Assembly: GCF_009696275.1 (NCBI RefSeq)
Contig: NZ_VUMI01000022.1
Span: 26,231-90,230, forward strand
DNA length: 64,000 nucleotides
DNA from: Eisenbergiella porci
Lineage (GTDB): Bacteria > Bacillota > Clostridia > Lachnospirales > Lachnospiraceae
Reading direction: 5' to 3'
The notes under the pieces were generated by a model that had not been told where the DNA came from, did not search any database, and was given only the letters and a program-made list of their open reading frames with translations. Shown in pieces: positions 43,774 through 52,530 of the stretch (positions are counted from its first letter, which is position 1; each line of letters starts with the position of its first letter). The translations under genes and the position numbers were made by a program.

Positions 43774-44339
43774 AATGTTATTTACATAATGGACAACGCT
43801 GCCGGTGCCGTAAAAAAACACCGCCCGGCCTTCCGGAACACACGGAAAGGACCTGGTTTATGCGCTGAAATCTATTATGAAAATGCTGAAAATCCGAAAA
43901 TGGCAACAAACGAAAGCAGGCGCGTTCGTGTCTAAAACCTCTGTAATCCCGCGTCTCACTATTGTTTACTGTTAACCTGGTTTTATAACCAGTTACCTGG
44001 AGTATGTTTGAAAAATCATTCCTGCGTCCGCCGCCTGCGATAGCAGGCTCTCTGCTTTACGTGGCAGGTCCCCCTGGTTTAATCCCCAGGCTTGCTGCGC
44101 TTCATGGATAGCAGGCCAATACCTCATGAATGGTACTGTTCATCCTGCAGAAAGTAATTTCAAAATACACTCCCATACCAAATTCAGATTATTTCCGCAT
44201 TTCTTCTCCTGTCTGCCTGTTATGTCAGGCTGTCAATTCAAAACACTGCTAAATGATGATGGTTATTCTTCAGCCGTTGTCTTTTTCTCTTTTTTGAACT
44301 CAGCAACGCTGATTCCCCATCAATATAACATGTTCATTT
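43774..44339 (-). other. Long structured leader/intergenic region of the ABC-F gene
   Basis: No protein gene supported. Several stem-loops are visible: CTGGTT/AACCAG near 43979-43994, GCCTGC-GATA-GCAGGC (44033-44048), AGCAG/CTGCT, and CCTGG/CCAGG (44073-44090). A minus-strand three-codon ORF (MRK, stop; 44200-44189) has an AGGAG site 5 bases upstream. A TTGACA (44236-44231) occurs but lacks an obvious -10 box. Together with the downstream terminator this looks like a ribosome-mediated attenuator, as known for other ABC-F resistance genes. Confidence 0.45.
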
Positions 44340-44422
44340 CGCTTTGTCCAGCCCTAAAATGACAGGCCTGAATGCGGATCAGCTGTCAGCTCAGGCCTGT
44401 TATTTTAGAGTTGGACAAAGCG
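44340..44422. repeat. Long inverted repeat (32-bp arms)
   Basis: Arms 44340-44371 and 44391-44422 match at 28 of 32 positions and several of the others can pair as G-U, around a 19-base loop. The inner ACAGGCCTGA/TCAGGCCTGT core followed by ATTTTAG on either strand could terminate transcription from both sides. It begins 6 bases beyond the stop of the kinase-like gene. Confidence 0.75.
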
Positions 44423-44427
44423 CGGCC

Positions 44428-45351
44428 TCAGATAATGCCAAACCTGACAAGCTGGATGCGGAGCGCCTCAGCTTCCTCTGCGACCCTGGGAACGATTGGA
44501 TCCACATGGGCGTCATGATAATGCATCAGCTCTGTGAACAATTCATAGAAGCAGTTTTTTAATGCAAAGTTTTCACTGAGCCGGACTCTTTGACTGTATT
44601 GCTCCAGCAGCCCGTAATCCCTGCCGTTGGCATTGTCCAGCTGGTACAGATCCATCTCGGCATCGGCAAAGCAGCAGTTAAAGGGATCAATCACCCCGGA
44701 CACCCGGGAAAGATCCTCGCTGAGGAGCAGGTTCCAGGTATTGTAATCCCCGTGAATCAGGGATGCCTTTGCGACAGGAAGATAGAAAATGTCATCTATC
44801 CTCTCATAGGCCCTGTCCATCAGGAAAAATACATCCTTTTCCAGCTTTCCGCTTCGGTAAAGGAGCTCTGCCTTTTTCAAATCCTCCCCGGCCTTCCTGC
44901 GGTAACAGGACAGCCAGTCCTTCTCAGGGGAGGGGGCATTGATCTTCCCAAAACCTCCGGGATTGCAGGTATTGTGCCAGGCGATAAGGTTATCAATCAT
45001 TACGGCGCCCAGTTTTTTCATATCCTCTTTGGAAAACCTTATTTCACCTCCCGCATTGATTCCCTCCAGGAACTCCATGGCAAGTGCGTCATAGGGGATG
45101 AGGCTGTCATTTACACGGACAAAATAGACCTTCGGCATGGGCAGAAGTGCGGTGCTGTGCAGCAGATTCAGCTGCGTTTCCTCCTGCAGGGCCAGCCCGG
45201 GATAAAGATAAAGCTTAATTACCACCCGAAACGGAGCTTCCGGCAGCACTGCCAGAAAGACCCTTCCATAAAACCCGCCGCCGAGGGCTTTGACGGAGAG
45301 GGGCAGAGTGTGATAATGTTCTTCGATTACTGCACTTACATAAGCTTCCAT
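44428..45351 (-). CDS. APH/choline-kinase-like phosphotransferase family protein
   Basis: 307 residues with a protein-kinase-like fold: LGGGFYGRVFLAVL (nucleotide loop), VVIKLYLYPG (ATP-site Lys), ALAMEFLEGINAGGE (hinge), LIHGDYNTWNLLL (catalytic HGDxxxxN) and GVIDPFNCCFADAEMDL (metal-binding Asp, DPF in place of DFD). The kinase core is complete, unlike the decayed relative at 19345-20045. The substrate is unknown: aminoglycosides, homoserine, choline or macrolides are possibilities within the family. A 34-bp AT-rich direct repeat precedes it. Confidence 0.8.
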   Translation of the reverse strand: MEAYVSAVIEEHYHTLPLSVKALGGGFYGRVFLAVLPEAPFRVVIKLYLYPGLALQEETQLNLLHSTALLPMPKVYFVRVNDSLIPYDALAMEFLEGINAGGEIRFSKEDMKKLGAVMIDNLIAWHNTCNPGGFGKINAPSPEKDWLSCYRRKAGEDLKKAELLYRSGKLEKDVFFLMDRAYERIDDIFYLPVAKASLIHGDYNTWNLLLSEDLSRVSGVIDPFNCCFADAEMDLYQLDNANGRDYGLLEQYSQRVRLSENFALKNCFYELFTELMHYHDAHVDPIVPRVAEEAEALRIQLVRFGII

Positions 45352-45416
45352 TTGAATTCTCCTGTCTGTATATGCTTGGACTGCATATGAAAAGGGACTT
45401 AAAAATATTAAGTGAT

Positions 45417-45450
45417 ATAAAGAAAAATATTAATAAATAAAGAAAAATAT
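45417..45450. repeat. AT-rich direct repeat upstream of the kinase-like gene
   Basis: ATAAAGAAAAATAT occurs twice (45417-45430 and 45437-45450) with a 20-bp period. It is T-rich on the minus strand and could serve as an upstream promoter element. Nothing gene-like was recognised between 45451 and 45638. Confidence 0.5.
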
Positions 45451-45638
45451 CGTAAATATCCGATTGTTTTCCTGGAGCTATCTGTTAACTACCTTCTCAG
45501 CTGCTGTCATCATCCATCCCGAATTGTCTTTGGAAATGGATTCTTCCGCCTCTGATTTCTCTGCTTATGGTCGGCGAAGTAAATGCAGATGTGCTGAAAA
45601 TGGGGAAACTGGGAAAACATTACCCCGGATGCCTGTCA

Positions 45639-46214
45639 TCAGAAAAACCATGCTGTGGGAAGTAAAAACAGATAAGGGGCGGTAAATACGGCAAGGGAAA
45701 GCGCAAGCTTCTTCCGTATGGCCGTATCCGGCACAGCCTTCTTCAACGCCAGCCTGAAATTCAACTGATAAATGCAGATACCGCTGATAAGGATACAGGC
45801 CGCCGTCCAAAGGAATGCGGGCAGAGTTTCAAAAGGATCAAGCGCCACGGCATTTGTCATATTTTCGTACCACCATGCCCCCAGCGGAGACTGGTAATCC
45901 AGGAAGGAATCTATGAGTACAGCACAAACCATCACTGCGGTGCCGATAAAATCAGAAACAAACCCGGAAACCCATATTTTCAGAACAGCCTTTTTGGCGA
46001 TTTCCTTTCTGCCGTCCAGCTTAAGGCAGCGCATGGTCAGCGAAAGGACAAGCAGATCAATCAACAGGTTCGCCGGAAGCACCACAATCCAGGTCACGGG
46101 AAAAATCCACAGCAGCCACAGAGGGAAAATCACATTATGAAGAACTATGCCATGTTTTTTCTTTAGACGGCAATTCTTTAAATTATTAAGAAAATCGACA
46201 AGATATGTTTCCAT
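45639..46214 (-). CDS. Hypothetical membrane protein
   Basis: 191 residues with four or five hydrophobic segments (NVIFPLWLLWIFPVTWIVVLPANLLIDLLVLSLTM split over two helices; VLKIWVSGFVSDFIGTAVMVCAVLI; FLWTAACILISGICIY; ALSLAVFTAPYLFLLP). A conserved-looking KKAVLKIWVSGFVSDFIG segment links helices 2 and 3. No family recognised. The ribosome site is weak (GGAG about 17 bases upstream). It lies between a kinase-like gene and a decayed DUF554 gene, all in the same direction. Confidence 0.65.
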   Translation of the reverse strand: METYLVDFLNNLKNCRLKKKHGIVLHNVIFPLWLLWIFPVTWIVVLPANLLIDLLVLSLTMRCLKLDGRKEIAKKAVLKIWVSGFVSDFIGTAVMVCAVLIDSFLDYQSPLGAWWYENMTNAVALDPFETLPAFLWTAACILISGICIYQLNFRLALKKAVPDTAIRKKLALSLAVFTAPYLFLLPTAWFF

Positions 46215-46235
46215 TTTTAATAATTTTCTCCATTT

Positions 46236-46705
46236 CTACAAAAAATACAAATAAATTTTAAATATACCTGCAACAGCATCAAACACTGCAGCGAAGAGCA
46301 AGGCCGACAGCATGTTTCCTACACGGAATTTTTTGCCGAAAGCAAGATTCACACCCACACAGAAAATCGGCACATTCCCGGTAAAGGAAAGATCGGAGAC
46401 GATCTGCGGTGTGAGGACAGGTTCCAGAAACCCGGCAAAAATTGTGATGCCGCCCTGCCACAGTCCCACCGGAAGTGCGGTAGGGACGCGATGAGAAGCA
46501 TGGTGCCCGTAGTTTCCAGTGTGCCGTTCTCCACGCGGAGAATGCCCTTCAACGCTCCTGATATGCCAATAAAAATGGTGCATACCCCAAGGGCCTGCAT
46601 GAGTATCTGCTGAAAACGTTCCTTCAGCCCTCCCTTCAAAAGCATGCCAAGGCCGCCGCCTAATATGACGGCCGCTACATTGATAATTGTACCTAAACCC
46701 CTCAT
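46236..46705 (-). pseudogene. Decayed DUF554 (YdfK/YqgA) membrane protein
   Basis: The N-terminal part (MRGLGTIINVAAVILGGGLGMLLKGGL, then QILMQALGVCTIFIGISGALKG) is a perfect DUF554 start and is followed by TGTMLLIASL. The expected next 50-60 residues are gone. Another frame picks up the C-terminal part (GGITIFAGFLEPVLTPQIVSDLSFTGNVPIFCVGVNL, FRVGNMLSALLFAAVF). So there is one internal deletion plus a frameshift. Intact DUF554 proteins are about 230 residues with six helices and unknown function. Confidence 0.8.
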
Positions 46706-46760
46706 GTCTGTCTCCTGTAATAAATATTTGCCGGTAAGGGCATTTGCGAAGCATAGCCAT

Positions 46761-47016
46761 TTTCCGCCCGCCCTGTCAGCTGCTGCGGTGCAGCCGGATT
46801 AACTCTGGAGCGGTATTGAAAATTGCCCTAGAAATACTTTATCATACCGGAAGCAATTCTTCTATTATAAATAGATATAAATAGAAATAAAATGAACCGG
46901 AATGCCGCAGAAAAAGAGCAGAAGCAGAGAAACGATGCCTTATGCGTAAAGCTTTTTTTGATTTTCATATTTTTGTATTTGATTATATAAAAATTCCAAT
47001 GTAAAGTAAAAAAATA
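46761..47016. other. AT-rich intergenic region
   Basis: No gene seen. A small stem before a T7 run (about 46936-46958) could be a weak terminator. The right edge holds the ROK promoter. Confidence 0.4.
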
Positions 47017-47065
47017 TTGCATTGAACCCGCTAATACACTATAATTAAAATACTTTTAAAAAGTA
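47017..47065 (+). promoter_or_regulatory. Promoter and palindrome of the ROK regulator operon
   Basis: TTGCAT (47017-47022), 17-bp spacer, TATAAT (47040-47045). Directly downstream is TACTTTT-A-AAAAGTA (47051-47065), a 7+1+7 palindrome suitable as the operator for the encoded ROK protein. Confidence 0.7.
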
Positions 47066-47091
47066 ATAAACAATTTTGGGAGGGAAACAGG

Positions 47092-48084
47092 ATGGCAAGT
47101 ACGCTTACCGTTAAGGATATGAACCAGGAAATTGTGAGGGACTGCATGAAAGGGCTGGGACCCGTGAGCAAAAGCGGTCTCTCCCGGAAAACAGGCCTGA
47201 GCTTTCCCACAATCAGTAAAACCGTGGATCTTCTCTGTGAAACCGGAGAGGTGGAGGAAGCCGGAACGGAGAAATCAGGCGGCGGCAGATGTGCCGCACT
47301 GTACAGACTGAATCCGGTATTTTCCCTCTATCTGCTCCTTACGGTGGAAAACGATACAATCCACTGGTCGTTGAAGGATCTGGAGGGAAACAGCCTGAAA
47401 GAGGAAACCTCCGAAGAAAAATTCCCCATTCTTACTGCCATGGAAGCAAAAGTAGAAAGCATCCGAACACAGTTTCCCTGTCTGAAGGGGATTGTAATCG
47501 GAGCGGCGGGCATGGTTTCCGGAGGGAAGGTTGTTCTCACCGCAGGAGGAAGTGAACTGACAGGGGTAAACCTGCAGGAGCATTTTTCAAGGAAATTCGG
47601 AATTCCTGTAAGAGCGGTAAATGACATGAATGCTGTGGCGGCGGGCAGATGGAGCCTGGCCGGCCGAAGCGATGGCTGCTGTGTCTGTATTTATCTGGGC
47701 AAAAACGGCATGGGGGCCGGCATAGTAATCAATGGAAAGGTATGGCAGGGCGCCAGCGATTTTGCAGGGGAACTGGGCTTCCTGCCGGATATGCCCGGAA
47801 AGCTCAGGCCCGCAGACAAGAATTTTGCCCCGTCCCGCATGCTGGAAATATACTGTAAAATCATACAAATCTATGCCTCGGTGCTCAATCCGGAAAGAGT
47901 GGTGCTGTACAGAAACCCATTCCTGGACGGTGCGCTGGAGGAGCTGTACCGGGAATGTGAAAAAGTAATTCCCGAACACTCCATGCCCCTGCTGGAGATT
48001 TCAGACTCCTATGAAACAGACTACGAACAGGGCCTCATGGTAATTGCCAATATGCTGAAAGAAAGGGATATATATAGCCTATGA
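47092..48084 (+). CDS. ROK family regulator (NagC/XylR-like)
   Basis: 330 residues. N-terminal winged helix (GPVSKSGLSRKTGLSFPTISKTVDLLCETG) and a sugar-kinase-like ROK domain with KGIVIGAAGMVSGG, VNDMNAVAAG (catalytic-type Asp) and YLGKNGMGAGIVINGKVWQGASDFAGELGFLP. The Cys-rich zinc motif that normally follows that last block (CxCGxxGC) is absent; the sequence passes straight to APSRMLEIYCKIIQIYASVLNP. Probably a sugar-responsive repressor without kinase activity. Its stop overlaps the HAD-Nudix gene (ATGA), so the two are co-translated. Confidence 0.85.
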   Translation: MASTLTVKDMNQEIVRDCMKGLGPVSKSGLSRKTGLSFPTISKTVDLLCETGEVEEAGTEKSGGGRCAALYRLNPVFSLYLLLTVENDTIHWSLKDLEGNSLKEETSEEKFPILTAMEAKVESIRTQFPCLKGIVIGAAGMVSGGKVVLTAGGSELTGVNLQEHFSRKFGIPVRAVNDMNAVAAGRWSLAGRSDGCCVCIYLGKNGMGAGIVINGKVWQGASDFAGELGFLPDMPGKLRPADKNFAPSRMLEIYCKIIQIYASVLNPERVVLYRNPFLDGALEELYRECEKVIPEHSMPLLEISDSYETDYEQGLMVIANMLKERDIYSL

Positions 48085-49337
48085 AAAAACATGTGATTTT
48101 TGATATCGACGGAACACTGCTCGACTCTGAGGAATCAGTGCTTCTTTCCCTGCAGGAAACAGTGCTGATGAAAAAAGGAAAACATATGGAAACGGAAGAA
48201 CTGAAATTTGCGCTGGGGATTCCCAGTGAAGCCGCGCTTCGCAGACTGGGCTTCGCGGAGGAAGAACTTGCGGAAACCGTACAGTTCTGGGGAACTCTGA
48301 CACCGTCCTATCATAAATATATGCGTATATTCCCGGGAATCCGTGAGACACTTACGGCGCTTAAGGAAAAAGAAATCCGCCTCGGAATCGTCACCTCCAG
48401 GAACCGGCCGGAATATGAAAAGGATTTTCTTCCGTTTGGGCTGGAGCCATTTTTTGATACCGTCATCTGTGCGGATGACACCATCCGCCACAAGCCGGAC
48501 GGCGAACCTGTCAGGGAATATCTGCGCAGGCAGAAGGCACAGCCGGAAGAAGCTGTATATATTGGTGATACGGCCTATGATATGGCATGCGCCGCCGACG
48601 CAGGCGTGGAAAGCGCGCTGGCGCTGTGGGGCTGCGCTTCGCCCGAGCATATCAGAGCAGATTTTTATCTTGCGCATCCTGGAGAAATTCCATCCGTATT
48701 TGTGCGAAAGGAAGATCCCAGAAAGAACCGCAGATGGCTGAAATGGGCCATGGAACTGCAGTTCATCGCCCAGGCCGGCCTTACCTATTCAAAGGATCGC
48801 TTTGATCTGGAACGTTTTGGAAGAATACGCGAAATAGCGGCGGAAATCGTAAGCTGTAACACGGATTTATCCTTTGAACAGGTACATGATCTTTTCTGCC
48901 TGGAAAGCGGATACCAGACGCCCAAGCTTGACAGCCGGGCAGCCGTCATCAGGGATGGAAAAATTCTTCTTGTTCAGGAAATGACTGGCCGCTGGTCCAT
49001 GCCCGGAGGCTGGGTGGATATGGATCAGACCATCCGTGAAAATACGGTAAAGGAGGCCAGGGAAGAGGCGGGCATGCTGGTCGCACCGGTAAAAATCGTA
49101 GCGGTGCAGGACCGGAACCGGCATAATCTGCCGCCTCACGCATATAATATCTGCAAGGTATTTATTCTTTGCGAACCCATAGAAGGAAAATTCGAAAGAA
49201 ATATTGAAACCGTCCAAAGCGGCTGGTTCCCCCCTGACAGGCTTCCCCAAATGGATGCGGACAAAACAACGGAGGAACAGGTTGCCATGTGCTTTGCGGC
49301 AGCAGAAAATGAAAACTGGAAGGTGCTGTTTGATTAA
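48081..49337 (+). CDS. HAD phosphatase fused to a Nudix hydrolase
   Basis: 418 residues. Residues 1-215 are a HAD-type phosphatase: FDIDGTLLDSE (nucleophile Asp), IVTSRNRPEYE, GDTAYDMACAADAG. A Nudix_N-like region (about 219-285, WAMELQFIAQAGLTYSKDRFDLERFGRIREIAAEI) leads to a Nudix domain (285-405). Its box reads GWVDMDQ...KEAREEAG, where the usual first Glu is Gln and the usual Arg is Lys; the REExxEE core acids AREEAG remain. Separate homologues are common, so this is a fused pair, possibly hydrolysing a nucleotide-sugar or NDP-linked metabolite in two steps (inference). Overlaps the ROK gene. Confidence 0.85.
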   Translation: MKKHVIFDIDGTLLDSEESVLLSLQETVLMKKGKHMETEELKFALGIPSEAALRRLGFAEEELAETVQFWGTLTPSYHKYMRIFPGIRETLTALKEKEIRLGIVTSRNRPEYEKDFLPFGLEPFFDTVICADDTIRHKPDGEPVREYLRRQKAQPEEAVYIGDTAYDMACAADAGVESALALWGCASPEHIRADFYLAHPGEIPSVFVRKEDPRKNRRWLKWAMELQFIAQAGLTYSKDRFDLERFGRIREIAAEIVSCNTDLSFEQVHDLFCLESGYQTPKLDSRAAVIRDGKILLVQEMTGRWSMPGGWVDMDQTIRENTVKEAREEAGMLVAPVKIVAVQDRNRHNLPPHAYNICKVFILCEPIEGKFERNIETVQSGWFPPDRLPQMDADKTTEEQVAMCFAAAENENWKVLFD

Positions 49338-49420
49338 AAGTATGCATAAGTACTATTTTTAAGTTATCGTAAAACCGCATTAGAATGGCAAAAGAAGCTT
49401 ATATTTACGGGCATTTGGCT

Positions 49421-49449
49421 TTGACAAGACATTGCACCTATGGTAAACT
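49421..49449 (+). promoter_or_regulatory. Promoter of the TPR/AAA-like gene and glgB
   Basis: TTGACA (49421-49426), 17-bp spacer, TAAACT (49444-49449), 25 bp before the start codon. Confidence 0.75.
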
Positions 49450-49474
49450 TAAATGATAAAAAAAGTGGGTAATT

Positions 49475-52400
49475 ATGCCTAATCAGGATTACGGTAGAGG
49501 TGGCACCTTGGATAAATATGAGTACAAAATACGGGCAGAGGAAATTAAGACACTGATCTCGCAGAAGAAGTATGTGGAAGCTGCGAAGGTCGCGGATACC
49601 ATTGACTGGACAAGAGTGAAGAGCGTGATGATGCTCTGCACAGTCAGTGATCTTTATAAGGTAAACAGAAGATTTGACGATGCGAAGCTGCTTCTGGAAA
49701 TGGCGAACGAACGCCACCCCGCAGGGAGAATGATTATTTATTCTCTCTGTGATCTTTCTATTAAGATGGGAGAAGTGGTACAGGCTATTGAGTATTATAA
49801 GGATTTTGTCCAGATAGCCCCCAATGACAGCGGCAGATATGTGCTCCAGTACAAGCTGTACGAAGCGCAGGACGTGGGGCTGGAGGAGCGGATTGCAGTC
49901 CTTGAGGAACTCAAAAAGAGGGATTACAGGGAAAAATGGGCCTATGAGCTGGCATACCTTTATCACAGGGTAGGGCTGGCAACTAAATGTGTGGAGGAAT
50001 GCGACGAACTTATTCTCTGGTTCGGCGAAGGGAAATATGTAATTAAGGCCATGGAGCTGAAAATGCTTCATCAGCCCCTTTCACCGGCGCAGCAGCAGAA
50101 ATTCGAAGCCTACATGATGCGTAAGCAGGGGCTGCGCGTCCCGGAACCGGAGGAGAAACAGAAGGGCCGGAACGCGGCTGCGAAGAACGGCGCGGCAGCT
50201 GAGGACGATATCCATGTAAAGCCCATGGACGTGGGGCAGTATAATACCATCAACCTTCAGAAAGAACTGGCCAAGAGCATGGAAGAACTCATGCTTAACG
50301 GAAAGCCCCCAGGCGAACCGGTTTCCCTTCAGGCATATAAGGAACAGCTGATCGCCCAGGAACAGGCCTACGCCGACCAGACCTTTGCGGATCAGTCCTA
50401 TGATATTTCTTCCGATACAGGGGAGATGAATGAACAGAACTTCGCCGGACAGCAGTACGGCGGCGAACAGTATGAACAATATGAATATGAAGGGGGACGG
50501 CCGGAGGGAGTGCAGTATCCGGCCGAAGCGGCGCAGGGGTATCAGCAGGAGACTCCGGCGCAGGAATACCAGCCGGATGCCAATCAGTATAGTTATCAGC
50601 CGGAGGCATCCGCACAGGGATACATGCCTCAGAACAGTGTGCAGGAGCAGCCTGCGCCCTATACGGCGGAGGCACAGCCTGTTTATACTCAGGTTCAGCA
50701 GCCGGAGGTTTCGGCTGCGGACCGTTATGTAAGCAGTGAACCAAAAATGAACAGTTATTTATCCCAGGAATATGATGGTCAGATCGGTCTGGTTATGCCG
50801 GAAGAGCAGCAAATCGAAAGACAAATCACCGGACAGATGAATATTGAAGACATCATGAAGGAATGGGAGAAAATGAAGCATGAGAACGAGGAGAAGCGCC
50901 GTAAGCAGCTGCAGCAGCGGGTTATGGAGCAGACCGGTTCTCTTTTCCGTGACTTTGATGAGACTGCCAGAAAGGGTGTGCTGGAACGTCTCCAGAAGGA
51001 AGAAAGAATTCCCGTGGAGCGCAAACGTCATGCCGATACGAGTGTAATATCCGCACATACCAAGATATGGGCGGCTGAAGAAGTGGAAAACGCCATAAAG
51101 CGTGCCGGGGAAGCGGTTAGTGCGGTATTGGAGGGAAGTGTTCCCGTAAATGCAGTGCCTGCAGCAGGAGCCGGTGTACCATCAGCCGCAGTCACTGCGC
51201 CGGAGTCCGGCATGAAAGAGCTTTCGCCTGTTCAGGCTCCCATACAGCAGCAGCCTGGTGCAGGAGCCGCTGCAGTACCCCAGCCGGTGCAGCCGGCGCC
51301 GGAAGCGCGGGCCGTTCCGGAAGTGCAGTCCGTTCCGGAAGCCCAGGCTATTCCGGAAACCCAGTATCATCCGGCGCCTCAATCCTTACCTGAGTCTCAG
51401 CCGGCACAGACCGGGTCCTCCGCAGAAGTACATACGCAGCCGGAGGTTCAGCCTGCAGTAATGCCGGAGGAACAGGCGCAGCCAGTCCGTACTGACTATA
51501 ATACACAGCCCGCTCAGCCATATTCTCAGCCTCAGCAGGAGACTGCGCCGCAGGCTCCCGCATATCCCGAACCGGAAACCTCATACGGGGCGGAGGAACG
51601 AAATGATTCCGCGGCATATGTACAGCAGCCCTATGAAGGAGCTGCAGCAGAGGAAGAGGCGGTTAACGAAGAGGAATATCCGGAGGAGGAAGTCAGCCAG
51701 GAAGAAGAAGAACGCCGGGAGGACGAACGCCTGGAACAGGAAATCCGTTCCATGAGCCGGGAAGAAAAACAGCTATTTGCCTCCTTTGTGCCCACGAAGG
51801 GCGCGATGAAGAGACTGGTCCGTGCGCTGGACAGGCTGAGCCTTGCCGCATATACGGGAAACCTGATTATTACCGGGGACCCGGGCTCAGACACGATGAG
51901 CCTGACGAAGAATATTGTCAGGGACTTCCGGGCAAAGGATCATAATTTCTCCGGAAAGCTTGCAAAAATAGACGGAGATGCCTTCAGCAAAAAGAATCCG
52001 GCAGAACTGATTGAAAAGCTGGCCGGAGGCGCCCTTGTCATAGACTCGGCAGGGGACATCGCCGATGAAAGCATGGGAAGCCTTCTGGATGCGCTGAACC
52101 AGGAGCGGACAGGCATCCTGGTAATTCTGGTAGATACGAAGAGAAATATAAAGAAACTGATTTCCGCCAATCCGGAAATGGAGTCCTTCTTTAATGCGAG
52201 ATTTGACATCGAAGCGCTGGATAACGGTACGCTTGTAGCCTATGGCTGTCAGTACGCAAAAATGCATGAATACGCAATCGATGAGCTGGGAAGGCTGGCC
52301 CTTCATACCCGCATTGAAGATATGCAGACAAGCGATCATATCGTAACGGTAAACGACGTCAGGGATATTGTGGACGAAGCGATTGATCACGCCAACCGCA

Positions 52401-52489
52401 AGACGCCGAAGCATTTTATGGATGTACTGCTGGCAAAACGGTACGATGATGATGATATGATTATTCTGCATGAGGGGGATTTCATATAG
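49475..52489 (+). CDS. TPR protein with long disordered linkers and a degenerate C-terminal AAA-like ATPase domain
   Basis: 1004 residues. N-terminal TPR-like helical repeats (about 10-200), a Gln/Tyr/Pro/Glu-rich disordered part (290-440), a charged coiled coil (455-530), an Ala/Pro/Gln-rich part with repeated PEAQ/PEVQ units (560-720), an acidic stretch (725-760), and a C-terminal domain (760-1004) shaped like CbxX/SpoVK AAA proteins. The Walker A region reads TGDPGSDTMSL and lacks the GK[ST]; Walker B reads ALVIDSAGD without DE. It is therefore probably a non-hydrolysing scaffold. Co-transcribed with glgB (gap of 41 bases), so it may organise glycogen or cell-pole structures (inference). 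Confidence 0.75.
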   Translation: MPNQDYGRGGTLDKYEYKIRAEEIKTLISQKKYVEAAKVADTIDWTRVKSVMMLCTVSDLYKVNRRFDDAKLLLEMANERHPAGRMIIYSLCDLSIKMGEVVQAIEYYKDFVQIAPNDSGRYVLQYKLYEAQDVGLEERIAVLEELKKRDYREKWAYELAYLYHRVGLATKCVEECDELILWFGEGKYVIKAMELKMLHQPLSPAQQQKFEAYMMRKQGLRVPEPEEKQKGRNAAAKNGAAAEDDIHVKPMDVGQYNTINLQKELAKSMEELMLNGKPPGEPVSLQAYKEQLIAQEQAYADQTFADQSYDISSDTGEMNEQNFAGQQYGGEQYEQYEYEGGRPEGVQYPAEAAQGYQQETPAQEYQPDANQYSYQPEASAQGYMPQNSVQEQPAPYTAEAQPVYTQVQQPEVSAADRYVSSEPKMNSYLSQEYDGQIGLVMPEEQQIERQITGQMNIEDIMKEWEKMKHENEEKRRKQLQQRVMEQTGSLFRDFDETARKGVLERLQKEERIPVERKRHADTSVISAHTKIWAAEEVENAIKRAGEAVSAVLEGSVPVNAVPAAGAGVPSAAVTAPESGMKELSPVQAPIQQQPGAGAAAVPQPVQPAPEARAVPEVQSVPEAQAIPETQYHPAPQSLPESQPAQTGSSAEVHTQPEVQPAVMPEEQAQPVRTDYNTQPAQPYSQPQQETAPQAPAYPEPETSYGAEERNDSAAYVQQPYEGAAAEEEAVNEEEYPEEEVSQEEEERREDERLEQEIRSMSREEKQLFASFVPTKGAMKRLVRALDRLSLAAYTGNLIITGDPGSDTMSLTKNIVRDFRAKDHNFSGKLAKIDGDAFSKKNPAELIEKLAGGALVIDSAGDIADESMGSLLDALNQERTGILVILVDTKRNIKKLISANPEMESFFNARFDIEALDNGTLVAYGCQYAKMHEYAIDELGRLALHTRIEDMQTSDHIVTVNDVRDIVDEAIDHANRKTPKHFMDVLLAKRYDDDDMIILHEGDFI

Positions 52490-52500
52490 AAAGAATCTAA

Positions 52501-52515
52501 GCCGCCTATGGCGGC
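52501..52515 (+). other. Hairpin between the AAA-like gene and glgB
   Basis: GCCGCC-TAT-GGCGGC, 6-bp perfect stem, 16 bases before the glgB start. May modulate glgB translation or protect the mRNA. Confidence 0.5.
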
Positions 52516-52530
52516 GGAAGAGAGGTAGAG

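Noticed and set aside
45464..45685. Plus-strand 73-codon ORF
   Set aside because: No ribosome site, no family resemblance, and it overlaps the end of the minus-strand membrane protein.
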